A stretch of 64,000 nucleotides of DNA, from contig JAQJZZ010000010.1 in the NCBI GenBank assembly GCA_030077755.1, positions 5,642,001-5,706,000 of the forward strand, in the 5' to 3' direction. A program made the translations under genes and the position numbers. The notes beneath the pieces are model-generated. The model worked only from the letters and a program-made list of their open reading frames with translations. It did no database searches and was not told the DNA's origin. This DNA comes from Filosporella fistucella. Its lineage: Eukaryota > Ascomycota > Leotiomycetes > Helotiales. Positions 25,500-36,394 of this stretch are shown piece after piece (the first letter of the stretch is position 1; every line of letters begins with the position of its first letter).

Positions 25500-27406
25500 T
25501 CAATCCAATCCCTCACCACTCAATATGCTTTTCAAAATCCCTGCACCCAATCCTTCCACAGCTTGAGCAATCTCCTTCTCGCCAACACAGCTTCCAACTC
25601 TCTTCTCATCACCAACACCAATGCCAGAGCCAAACTTCTTTGATTTCCTGCTAGGTGTACCTAGTGGGACGAAAGATCCATTTCGGCCGTCCACAGCACT
25701 GATCAAGGAGAGTGTCTCCAAACTACCGACCACATCTCTGAATTCGGTACTGGTCAGGGGATGGAGGATGGAATCTCTGGTGCAGAGCATGCAATAAACA
25801 CTGTAAAGAGCCTTGATAGTAGGAGCGGAATTTTTCGATTTTGATGGAGTCGCCATAACATTTGCTGAAGCATCTCGTTTCCTCTTCTCCAATGCGACCA
25901 AAGCGCAGAGAGCTGCCTTTTGCTGCAGATTCAATGCCTTCAGCCGCTGATTTGCGCCATTGCCGAATGTTGCAGCGGTGATCTTGTTGACATGTGAGAT
26001 AAGTGCCCGGGGAGCTGTTTCAACAGTCAAAGTCGCAAGAGATTGACCGAGTGTCTTGATCTTCTTGGAAACCTTGGGTGATGGCGATGCGAGATTTGTG
26101 TTTTCTTCGAGAGGTCTCTTGGAAGGGCTCTCCTGCAAAATGCTTTCCTGCAACAACTGCTCATGCTTCTGTTTCGTCTCGGATTCAATCAAATCAATGG
26201 CTCTTCTGCAGATATCAAAGGCCTTTCGCAAGTCTCCAGTCTGGCTAGAAACCTTCCTGGAGCATAGTTCAATGGCTGCAGGATGGAGAAATGGTACATA
26301 GTCTGGTGTCGCACTGTCGGCAGGAACAAGAGATTTTAATCTCGTCATGATGACCGTCTTGATCTGAGCCGCGCTGTATGGAAGGAAAGGAAGCAACTGG
26401 GGCTTCAGATTCCGTGCCTTCAATCGCGGGAGAAATCGGTCTGTCAGATCCAACGCATTTGCAATACCAATGAGGACCAGATGCGATGATTTCTGAAGAG
26501 ACCATTCGAATAGCTTGTAAAGAAATTCCAGGTCCAGGGTAAGGATGTGATCGATTTCGTCCAAAGTAACAATGTAAACGTTCTTAGACTTCTTCCTTGG
26601 AACAAACATTCCTTGTAGAGTTATGATTTCGTCGCCCTCCAAAACCTCGATTCCCTCACAAAAGCTCTCCAGCAAGTTGCCGTACAAATCTTTCGAGGTC
26701 TTCATGCTCATACAATTAACGTACAGCTTTTTCAAGGTAGGAGATTCTTCGAACGTTTCCGTAACTTCGTTGACCATGGCGCTTTTTCCAGTTCCGGGTG
26801 GCCCACTAATGTATATACAGCCTCCAGACGTCTTTGAAACACCATTTTGAATGAAATCTGACAATTCTCCTCTCTCGGCTTCTCTCCCGATAAGTTTTCC
26901 GGGTTCGGAGCTTCGAGTGAATAATTGACGTGCCTTACTGTAGATAGTTGAAATTGAACCTCCAGGTGTCATGGGCGTTCGGGGCGTTCTTGGAGTCAAC
27001 GGCTTCCCAGCTAGCATTACCCGGTGTCGAGGTGTTACGGGAATTTTCTTCGACAATTGATCTCTATGCCGTGGTGTTTGAGGTGTTGGTATTTGAACGA
27101 TGTTGAGTTGCGATTTGGACTTTGCAGGAGATAACGCAGTTCGACCATGCTTTGCTGGAGTTGATCGGGTGGAAATTCGTTCAGAAACCTCGTCAATGTC
27201 CATCGAGTCGCGATCTTGAGCCTCATCTTGTGTTCGGTGGCCGATAAATGGGTTCGCATTTTCATCGTTGAAAATTTCTTCTCGATCAAGAAGTTTGACG
27301 CGCTTGGAAGCTGGAAGAAATTAGCAGTTTTCTTGGGCAATGAGGACTAAGTCGTACCTGACAGCGTTGAGCTTCTTGTTCGTTTACCCAGTACAGAAGA
27401 AGTCAT
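25500..27406 (-). CDS. CDC6: Cdc6/Cdc18 replication licensing ATPase
   Basis: Loads the MCM helicase onto ORC-bound origins in G1. Two exons (27406-27358, 27310-25500; 47-nt intron) give 619 aa. Splicing restores an N-terminal basic motif SASKRVKLLD, which resembles an NLS/cyclin-binding site. Residues ~60-140 carry many S/T-P sites with basic followers (TPRHR, TPRTPRTPMTPGG), typical CDK targets controlling Cdc6 stability. The AAA+ core has Walker A GPPGTGKS, Walker B VTLDEID, sensor-1 region VLIGIANALDLTDRF and sensor-2 region KVSSQTGDLRKAFDICRRA. A C-terminal winged-helix region follows. Orc1 is unlikely because no BAH domain is present. MCB-like boxes lie about 145 bp upstream. Confidence 0.94.
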
Positions 27407-27531
27407 CGTTGGAATGTTCTTGCTGCGGAGGAACTGAGGTGGGTAGAGATGGAGGTGTATAACGGAGGAAGGTGGAATTGGGTTGAAGTTCAAGATGAAG
27501 AAGAGGTGGTCGAGGAGAAGGTCGCGTCCCG

Positions 27532-27563
27532 TATGACGGGAAAAGCGCGAACGCGTGAACGCG
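27532..27563 (-). promoter_or_regulatory. MluI cell-cycle box (MCB) cluster upstream of CDC6
   Basis: A perfect ACGCGT lies at 27551-27556 and a second ACGCG core at 27559-27563, flanked by GCGCG and, in minus orientation, an E2F-like TTTTCCCGTC. They sit ~145 bp upstream of the CDC6 ATG. MCB elements bound by MBF drive G1/S expression of cdc18 in fission yeast; the same control is inferred here. Confidence 0.6.
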
Positions 27564-27603
27564 ACAAAGTTAAAGTGGTTATGCGGGAGGGTCCGAGACC
27601 GAA

Positions 27604-27611
27604 TCACGTGA
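27604..27611. promoter_or_regulatory. TCACGTGA palindrome (Cbf1/bHLH-type E-box)
   Basis: Perfect 8-bp palindrome, about 200 bp upstream of CDC6. It matches the strong bHLH centromere-binding-factor type site; occupancy is not demonstrable from sequence. Confidence 0.4.
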
Positions 27612-28637
27612 AAGATCCACAAAATCTGATTTCCGCAATTCCAGGGTCAAGGCTTTTGCGGTTCGCACTTCATCGCATTCAACCAACATCATCCGATCAG
27701 ATATGTTTATTTCCTAGGTGTGATATACAAACATTATCGCTTCTTCCATATGTCTCTCTTTTCCATCATGAATCGGCGTCTTTCGTTTACTTTCTACAAT
27801 CCATTCCAACCTACTTCGTGCATCCCCCCTGTACCACCTGAGTGTGAAGATGACGATCTGCCGGCCTTCGCGGCGCTCCACAGCATGTCAGGCAATTGTT
27901 CCCGCCGCGTTCCTCAGTTGCTCGCGTTGGACAGGTGGTTGGGGGCCAAAAGTACGAAAGGGGACAGGACAGCCAGAACACGGAAAGCCAAGGCTCTTCT
28001 CCAGAATCTGTGCATCTATCGCTCTCAATCACAATCCAAGACATTTCCATGTCGTACTCGAACCCTCTTTCTCCCAGCGCCAAAGCATCACAGCTCCATC
28101 TGGGCGCTTGTCCAGATTATTGTTGCGATATTGCGTAGCTAGAGTGCAGGTATAATTCCCCTGATCCGTCTCTATGGGCTTCTTGTAGCCGCCGGCAGGG
28201 GTTTGCACAGCGATGACTGGCTAAGCTGCCAGCGTCTTCAGCCCCCCCACCAATCACTGTGGTCTCACTTGTCCAAGAAACCTGTCGACAAGTGTCGTCG
28301 CAGGCGTCTGTTCCCAATCTATCGTGAGTAAATATCCTGCTCGTCACTCCAAGTCTCAAGTCTTCGCCCGTTCGGTGTTTCCTTTCTTGTATTTCGCATC
28401 GTTTCCATCTGCCTTCGAGTCTGTCGCATCAGAATACTTATACCAGCTCCCACTTGGTCATCGTCGTGGTCGGTCGCAGAACTGCGACCTTGTCTTTGAT
28501 ACACCCCGCCTTACCCGCATCGATCTCCTGTGCCTCATCGATAGCTTACCCGTCCTCCTCCAACATCCTATAAATAAAACTCGTGCATTTGTTATCGATC
28601 ACTTCATTGGGTCGTTGATTTGTGTACCTGAAGGAAG

Positions 28638-31600
28638 ATGTCGCGACAAGGCAAGCCTGATGAGGAGCTATTCTTGCAACGGCCCTCTCATGGCGAGGAT
28701 TCACCTACGGTAGAACCCCTGAGAATCAACAAACCCATGAGCCCAAAGCCAAGAGCAGATTCAGCAGCTTCTGGTCGAGTCAACTTCCAACCTCCTTCGA
28801 GTAAACTCTCATTTCCTCTGCCTCCTGGAGCCTCTAGTTCTGCCAGCCCTCTTCCTTATCCTGACGACGACGACGACGATATTTACACCCGCCCTGTCGA
28901 GTCTCGAAAGCAGCGGACTCCATACCCTGACGATCAAAGACCAGCTTCGAACAGAACAGGCTCAGGAACATCCTCTCAAGAGCAAGGCAGACCATCTACA
29001 AGCAGGAATTCGACAAATGATACAACACCACGTTTGACCACAAGTCCTGTTGACAAGAGAGGTCCTGGTCTGGCAGAAAGACGGGGTACTGCCCCAAAAC
29101 CTCTGCCAGAATCTCCGGGTCCAGATATACCTGATAAAGAGGGGTTGTTTGCTAAGCAACCGAGACGAGATCCCAAACCGTCAGCAGGGGCAAGACGTCC
29201 TTCGCAGACTGCGGCTGCTCCTACGACGTATCCAGAATATCGCCAGCAGCAGTACTTTCCGCCACCTGTCCCAGGTATGAACGAGCTTGATGGAACGTCG
29301 ACGGATCATACCAATCTGATTGCACCTTCTGCCAGCGCGATGAATCGATTTGCCTCGACAGCCTCAACCTCCACTACTAGAGCAACCCGAGGCTCGCCGC
29401 CTCCTCCAGAAACCCCAATTATTGGACCTGGTGAGCAACCAGGTGGTGGAATCGAGGCCAGATATGCGGCCGCAGGAATATCAGGAACTGCAACGCTGAG
29501 TAGTCTGCAAGCACAAAACGCAGCTGCTGCGCAGAGACAAAACCAATATGGCCCTCCACCCGTGCCACAATTACCGCAATCGCCAGGTCTTATTCCTGTG
29601 CAGGCGCAAAGCATTCCTAGACCATGGACTCCTACGGAATCTCCGGACAATCAACCACATGGCCCTCCAACTGTCTATCAAGGACCAAACCAAGTAACTG
29701 CTTCCTCATCGCCTCCAAGACAGAATGGCAGACCAAATTCAGCATCACAGACAAACGCGCTAGAACAAGACTTCCAGCGCATGCAAATGTCACACTCTCC
29801 ACCGCCAGCCTATTCCAGTGTAACTCCTGGCGCTGCCAATGGAGCCAATGCTCAAACGTATCCCAACGAGAAGCGCACAGGTCCTCCGGCAGCCATCAAT
29901 GTTGTTTCTAGACCAGATATTGCCTCACCACTTACTTCACCTGCATTGCAACATCCGGGACATCCAGCATTTGCAAATGATCCAAGAGAAGATCTTGCTA
30001 GCCCGCAGCCCGCAGCACAAGCTACTACTTCCACAGCTACGAATGCCGCCCCCGTTCAGCAATTTGCAAACTCGTCACCATTCCAAGGCGCAGGCCCGAC
30101 TTCTCCTCCACCGCTCCCAGAAGGGTGGATTGCTCATTTGGACCAGAATTCTGGCCAATACTATTATATTCATTTGCCAACGCAAGCTACTCAATGGGAG
30201 TTCCCGAAAGGGCCAACTCCTTTGAATCATCCTGATGTTGCTCCTCTATCTCCCACAGTCTCAACTTATGGAAACCCACTTGCCTCACCCGCATTCAGTG
30301 CCTTTGGAAAAACCCCACTGAATTCTCCCGGCTTCCCACCTCATACACCTGGATATGCTGAGAGCATTATGAGCATGGCATCCCAAACTCCAACCGCAGC
30401 TGGGTTTTCTGGTCCGCCGCCTAGTGCTGGAGTGGATATGTACAAAGTTGCACCCACAAATGGCGTCTACTTTGGTCCCTATCTTCGTTACGTGAATATG
30501 GATATGGAGAGAGGTGTCTGGTTGGGCACAATAATGCTTGTTACTGATGCACCACAACCACCAACAATTCATATACATCAAAGTGTCGACTTATCCCCCA
30601 ATCCCCGTCAACTTAAACCAAACCCAATTTTCACACACCAACGATGGACATTCTACCGGTATGATGTGGATTTGCAAATGGGTGAGGGTCAAAGTGATAA
30701 ATGGACATATGCAATTACATCCCACTTGGGTTGTACGCGTTATGAATTTTTGGTTGCGGGTCGTTATGAGACCAATTGGCGATTCATTGCACACTCAGGC
30801 AATGATTTTGCTATGAATACCAGTGTTGCTGAGCGATCAAAACTGGGCGGAATTGGGTTCATGTGGAAGGATATTTTACAGAAGAACGTTGAATGTGGTG
30901 GATTCCACGTACAGCTAGGTCTTGGAGACCAAATTTATGGTGACAGGTTATGGAAGGAGATACCACTGCTCAAACAATGGCTGGCAATGAGTGGTAAGGA
31001 CAACCGAAAGAGCGCTGCCTGGACAGCGAGACATGAAGAGGATGTTTCTCATGCTTATTTCCATTATTATACGAGCCATTTCGATCAGCCATATCTGAGA
31101 GAAGCTTTCGCTCAGATTCCTCATATACTGCAAATTGATGATCACGATATGTGAGTTCACATCTCCATTCGTTAAATTCTACTAACACTTTTAGTTTTGA
31201 TGGCTTCGGCTCATACCCAGAATATATGCAAACCTCCAACATGTTCAAAAACATTGGTCGGATTGGTATTGAAATGTATCTTCTTTTCCAGCACCACACA
31301 ACACTTGAGATTCTCCGAAATGTCAGTACCGATGTCGATCTATTCACTATCACTGGTTCTGGTTGGCATTTTGTTAAGTATCTGGGACCAGCTGTGGTTG
31401 TCGTTGGACCGGACTGTCGTTCAGAACGTAATCAACGACAGGTACTGGCAGGCCCGACTTATCAAGGGATATTCCCCAAGGTCGCAACTTTGCCACCTAG
31501 TGTTCAGCATTGTATATGGATGATATCAGTTCCAATAGTCTATCCCCGACTTGATACCGTTGAGAGCATCGCTCATACCATGGCCACAGCCAAGAAAGGT

Positions 31601-32402
31601 GTAACTGGTACCTATAATTTACTAGGTAAAGTGACAAGCTCGATGGCGGGCGTTGTGGGTGGTAAGGAGGCAGTTGCGTCAGGATTCTCGCAGGTCAAGA
31701 AAGCGGTAGGGAAAACGGGGTTGATGGGTGGCGTTCTAAACACATTCGGCGACATTGATATCGCGGACGAATTGAGAGACATGTGGACTCATGAATCAAA
31801 GGATTTGGAAAGGACATACCTGATCAGAACACTGCAAGGTATTGCCCATCAAAAGGGCATTCGAATGACCTTCTTGTCAGGAGGTAAGTCTCATAGAAAC
31901 CAGACTAGGGGAGTAATTTCTAACATGATATCTAGACGTCAATTGCTGTGGAGCTGGCCTTGTCCATGACCCTTCTCACCCATCAGATCATAAAACAATG
32001 TACCAGGTCATCTCCTCCGCCGTTGTTGCTGCTCCACCACCATCCTATGTCCTCAAAATGCTCCATAACAACAAACCCCTCTACGTTCCTCAAAATGGGC
32101 AAAAGACCACAAATCAAGTCTCCGATACCAAGGAAGATATGATGGAGATCTTCCAAACGGATACTAGCGGTGGACCTCGAGAAATGAAGAAATTAATGGG
32201 GAGGAGAAACTATGTCGCGTTTGTAGCGTATGATCCTGAGGCTGTGGCTGGCACCAATTATGCGCAGAGCGTGAGTAATGGACAGAGTGGGCTGGCGAAG
32301 TTGAGTCTGGCGGTTGATTTCGTGGTGCAAGGTGATGGAGGTTTCAGTCCGCCTACCAAATACGGACCAGTAATTATTCCTAGCTTGGAATTTGGGCGGT
32401 AG
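28638..32402 (+). CDS. WW-domain, PhoD-like phosphatase protein
   Basis: Three exons (28638-31150, 31195-31883, 31936-32402) encode 1222 aa. The first ~490 residues are disordered, Pro/Ser/Gln-rich. A WW domain lies near 490-525: PLPEGWIAHLDQNSGQYYYI with the second Trp in TQWEFPKGP. The C-terminal ~630 residues resemble the large fungal PhoD-like metallophosphatase domain: GGFHVQLGLGDQIYGDRLW, ILQIDDHDIFDGFGSYPEY (restored by splicing exon 1/2) and DVNCCGAGLVHDP (exon 2/3). Asp/His/Asn metal ligands are plausible within these motifs. Substrate unknown. The WW domain probably recruits PPxY partners. Introns are 44 and 52 nt. Convergent with phosphomannomutase, 285 bp apart. Confidence 0.88.
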
Positions 32403-32687
32403 GAACAATAAGGGGTAGGAAGTTCTCTTTTATTAACGATTCTTCTATGAGAGATGAGATATCTGGCTGTGTGTCAAGCAAGCAAGCATTTTCTGAGAGG
32501 CTTTTCAAGCGAGAATACGTAAATGTAAGAGGAGTTGTTGGAAGCGCTGGGTTTTATTACTTCTTAGTTGTTACTTTTGTTCTCTGTCAGGTAGAGAATA
32601 AGAGAATCTGATATGAACAGACTATGTACGCTCCGCTTCTAATTGAGACTGAATCAAATCTATGTCGCTTGCACTTCTAACCGTCAC

Positions 32688-33657
32688 TCATAGGTTGAAT
32701 TCTTTCTTGAGCAGAACGACAGTCTCGTCTGGGTCCTTGACCGAGTGGCCGATTGTTCTTGGATCACTGTAGATCTCGTAGTCGTTACCTCCTACATCTG
32801 TCTTGTCGCCTACAAAATGGACGGTTGTGTATTCGATTCCACCTGCCTTCTTGGCCTCCTTCTCGAGATGTTGGAGGCAGTATGTCTTATCCCAGCCCGC
32901 GGGGAAGACGTCGAATGAGATTTGTCCTCCAATAGAGTATCTGCAACAAATTAGAATCAACTTCCGGAGAGCTGAGATTCATGATTATATCCTCCCGATG
33001 CCCCAACCAGTCATTTCATGAAATGGAGTTAAGGAAAACTCACGTCAATCCCAAATCCCCAAACTTCTCCTTCAAGACATTGACAAATGTCTCCCGAATC
33101 TTGTGCTCTAAATCATATCTCTGGTACTCATTTCTCTCCTCCACACTCGCATTCCTTCCAATTGGACTAACATTGATCATACCATTCCTGAACTCCACAA
33201 ATGTACCTCTCTTCACAGGGATATCGAGATCCGCAATATAATGCAGAATAAAGCGTACCAGCTCCTTATACTTGTCTTCTCCTAGCCACTTAATGAACGA
33301 GTGCGAGGCAAGCGGTACACCGGACTTGAAAGCTGTGAGGCCGTTCTCTGCGAAACAGAAGTCGAAGAGCGTTGTGACTGAGATCTCAGCAGTGCCCAAT
33401 TGCTCCTGTTGTTTTGCGAGATCGGAGCCTCCAACGTAACCGATGGCTACCTGTTGGCGCATGGAGTGGAGGAGTTGGAGCATCTCGGGAGTAGCATGCT
33501 GGAGTTTGAGTTAGCTATTGTAACTTGAGATGGGATACGGTGAAGAGGGGTTTGGAGGGGCACGTACGCGGCGGGCAGGGGTGAGGGTATTGTCTACGTC
33601 GAAGAGCCAGATGGTGTTCTTGATAGGGCGTTGATCGAGAGGAGGATATGAAGCCAT
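32688..33657 (-). CDS. SEC53: Phosphomannomutase
   Basis: Interconverts mannose-6-phosphate and mannose-1-phosphate in the cytosol, feeding GDP-mannose for N-glycans, O-mannosylation, GPI anchors and cell wall. Three exons (33657-33568, 33498-33044, 32940-32688) give 265 aa, the normal family length. The HAD nucleophile motif [10 protein letters not shown] occurs near residue 20. Other landmarks are [15 protein letters not shown], substrate-loop [16 protein letters not shown], and the HAD motif IV region [20 protein letters not shown]. Splice phases are consistent, with the acceptor before HATPEM and the phase-2 junction in [11 protein letters not shown]. Confidence 0.96.
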
Positions 33658-34144
33658 GATTGCGAGATTTGGGGTATTCAATTGAGAATTGGAGATGTGG
33701 TTGTGAGGTGGACGAGGAGCGGTCTGTCTGAGACTCTGCGAGAGGAAAATGTGTGGGGTTGCTGAATGCAGGGTAAGCTGCTTAGAACCCTGCTGTTTTG
33801 GTGGTGGTACCCCTCCTTTTATGGACGTCTTCTCAACTTAACACGTGGAAATCACTAGGAGGAAATATGCAATTCATGGTATGAGTCAATCGTTAGATGA
33901 GAGACTTCGTATTCATGTTTGAATTCAGATTGGAGGATTTAGATCTATTTCAGGCTTGAGGAGATCTGTCCCAACCTCGAAGGAGCTCAGTCCCTCGCTC
34001 CAAAAAGACTACTTCGTCGGGAAACGGATAAGGCAACACGTAGAAGAGGGTTCTCAATTTTTATCCCTTGTGTAAATCGTTCCATTTTATCGTTGCCGTC
34101 TAAAATTTATCCCAAATTGGTAATCTACAGCTCTGGTGTCTATC
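33658..34144. other. Intergenic, no gene seen
   Basis: Promoter of phosphomannomutase and 3' side of the aminotransferase. CACGTG core near 33842. Nothing else supported. Confidence 0.5.
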
Positions 34145-35827
34145 TTAGTCTTCTTCAATAACAACTCCCCATTCATGTTGTTCATTTCCGTACTTGATAT
34201 CTCCGAGCCACTGCAAGCTTGTTAGCAGTCATCATTTTTATCAAGGAATGTAAAGCTCCATACTTTCTTAAGGAGAGAAGAGTAATATCCTCCATTTCCG
34301 TCGCCCATCGGGATTGAAAATTCCTTGTCTCTAAAGTTGATGGCTGAAACAGGAGTGATGAAGTACTGGACTCTTCATTAGTTTCTCTCCATGGAAATAT
34401 CTTATAAGCCAACTTACAGCTGTCCCTGCAACAAAAGCTTCGACCAAACGGCCGTCATCTGATGCTTCTACCAACTCGGGCATGGTGAATTGCCGTTCTA
34501 CAACCTCAAGATGAGCAAGTGTTGATGGAAGTTTCTCTGCACCAGCAACGAGTCTTTCTTTCGCGAGTTCGAGTACACTGCGTCGGGTAACTCCATCAAG
34601 GATGATTTTCCCTTCTAATGGCGCTGTTACAAGTTGCAAGGTACCCTCCTTGGTCTTCCATACCACGAAAAAGTTACTGGCTCCAGCTTCGGTTACCTAG
34701 AATCTTCGTGTCAGCATTTCCTTTCAACGCAAGGGCCAGCCCTCCTCCCAGCTGCCAAAAATCAAAAAAAATATGTAGTGTACCTGGAAATCAGAACCCA
34801 ACAGCCAAAGGATTTGATCATAGCCTTGCTTACGGCCTTCCATGTGAGCAACAAAGGCAGGTCCATAGTTTGCACCCACTTTGGCATATCCAAAGCCACC
34901 GGGCCATGCTCTTGTGTCATTCTTGGAAGCAAGGAGTTTGAGTCCTGGAGGTCCTGGAGTTGCACCTGGAGGGCAACCTTCCGAAAGATCTGGCCAAGCT
35001 ACACACACTATAAATAGGAGACTCTCGGCGGGCGCAGTGACCTGCAATTTTACTGTCAGCAATGGTTCCAAACTGAAAAGTATCAGAATTGGGAATGAGT
35101 TGCAAGATAAGACTATTGAATGGGCTCTTACTCCGATTTCCTCCCCATTTCCAATGATAGCCGGTCGTACGTAGAAGAACGTTCCCGGTCGAGACTTGGG
35201 CAGCCACTTAGGACCGTCGAGCTTCAAGAACGCTTTCAATATCTTTTCCAGCTCCAATGGATTGAACGGCGGCAGAGCAACTCTTGCTGAGCTCATGAGA
35301 AGTCTAGCACAGTTCTTCTCTGGTCTGAACAATCGAAGTTTCCCATCATAGCCACGATAGACTTTCATTCCCTCAAAGCATTGGGTAGCATAATGAAGGC
35401 ATGAAGCAATGGGCATCATAGTCAAAGGACCATATGGCTTGATTTCCGGGGCATGCCAACCGGCGTCCTCTGTCCATGTGACCGTCACCACTTCTCAAAG
35501 TCAGCACAAGTCATTGTTGCATACAATTTCCAAAATTGAAGTCCAATCGTTGTATTGATCATAAGAATTCGGGCATGTTCCTCGTATTGTTTGGGAATGG
35601 GTAGATGGGGATGGTATTGATGACTCACTGTGATCGGTACATGTTTTCTTGTCCCAAACTTCTTTTGAATTGACTTCTGGGACCTCTCTGGGCGCCGTCG
35701 TCTTTGTGATGATCAATTTCGATGCATCGAGGTCGTTGATACTTGGATCTTTTTGAACGACTTCCTTGGCGGCTTTAACTCCGGCCTCGGTGAGGTGACT
35801 ACCAGTCTCAACAGTGTGACCGTTCAT
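34145..35827 (-). CDS. BAT2: Branched-chain amino acid aminotransferase
   Basis: PLP enzyme transaminating Leu, Ile and Val with 2-oxoglutarate, both the last biosynthetic and the first catabolic (Ehrlich) step. Six exons can be read; exon 1 is 35827-35629, exon 2 starts at 35490 (junction CTDH-MVTVTW), and the final exon after a CAAGCTTGCAG acceptor gives [20 protein letters not shown]. Fold-type IV landmarks: [39 protein letters not shown], the PLP-lysine segment [32 protein letters not shown], and [14 protein letters not shown]. The N-terminus ([10 protein letters not shown]) has no clear presequence, so a cytosolic form (hence the BAT2 rather than BAT1 symbol) is favoured but unproved. 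Divergent from the acetyltransferase-like gene. Confidence 0.93.
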
Positions 35828-36394
35828 CGTGGCGGTGAAGGGACAAATGCAAATACTCTTTGTGCTACGGCAACAATCTAATGATCAATCAAATATTTGA
35901 ATGAATTGAGGTGAAGTTGAATCCCTGAGCTATGCAAAACAACCCCACTTGGATAGTGGATAGTGGAGTGAAGAGGGGTCCAAACACGAATCTGTCTTAG
36001 ATTTGTAGCTCTCCGAGATGGAATTGATAAGACCGATAAGGCGCTCAACTCAATTGCATAATGAGGATACACAATTCCCAAATGAGTGAGATATTTTCAT
36101 GTTGTGACATATGACTCGTAACGGGTAGCTCACCTCAATCGGATGAACTTGTCGCCCGGAGGGCTTTAAGGCGTCACGTGCCCGGCGAGGACTTACCGAT
36201 TGAGTCACCCAATCTTGTTGGTTACCTGGGTATTGTACGAAATATAAGATGCTTGATGTTAATTGGTATTGGTTATGAGATGCGATCATCATCTCCAAAG
36301 AATCCGAGAGCGGAAGTTTGATTTTCGGCAACACGGCTAAGTTGTCAGCTTATCACCACCTCGTAGCACATTCGGAAACTCAAAAGTCGTTAAT
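35828..36394. promoter_or_regulatory. Shared divergent promoter of BCAT and acetyltransferase-like genes
   Basis: 567 bp between two start codons facing away from each other. It includes a 9-bp inverted repeat (CTCAATCGG at 36134-36142; CCGATTGAG at 36196-36204) surrounding GC-rich sequence with two GCCCGG words and a CACGTG E-box at 36175-36180. No canonical Leu3 site (CCGG-N2/4-CCGG) was seen. Confidence 0.5.

Larger units (their letters stand above)
27407..28637. other. Divergent promoter region (CDC6 / WW-PhoD gene)
   Basis: Contains G1/S-type elements near CDC6 (separate entries) and a pyrimidine-rich leader before the WW-PhoD start. Frames of 80-140 codons at 27720-28155 overlap one another and lack domains, so no gene is called. 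Confidence 0.55.

Noticed and set aside
27720..28155. Overlapping frames of 80-140 codons upstream of the WW-PhoD gene
   Set aside because: Several frames are open on both strands over the same GC-richer DNA; none shows a domain.
36120..36215. tRNA-like words (GGGTAGCTCA) in the BCAT/acetyltransferase promoter
   Set aside because: No T-loop GTTCRANNC element and no foldable acceptor stem on either strand; only a 9-bp inverted repeat remains.
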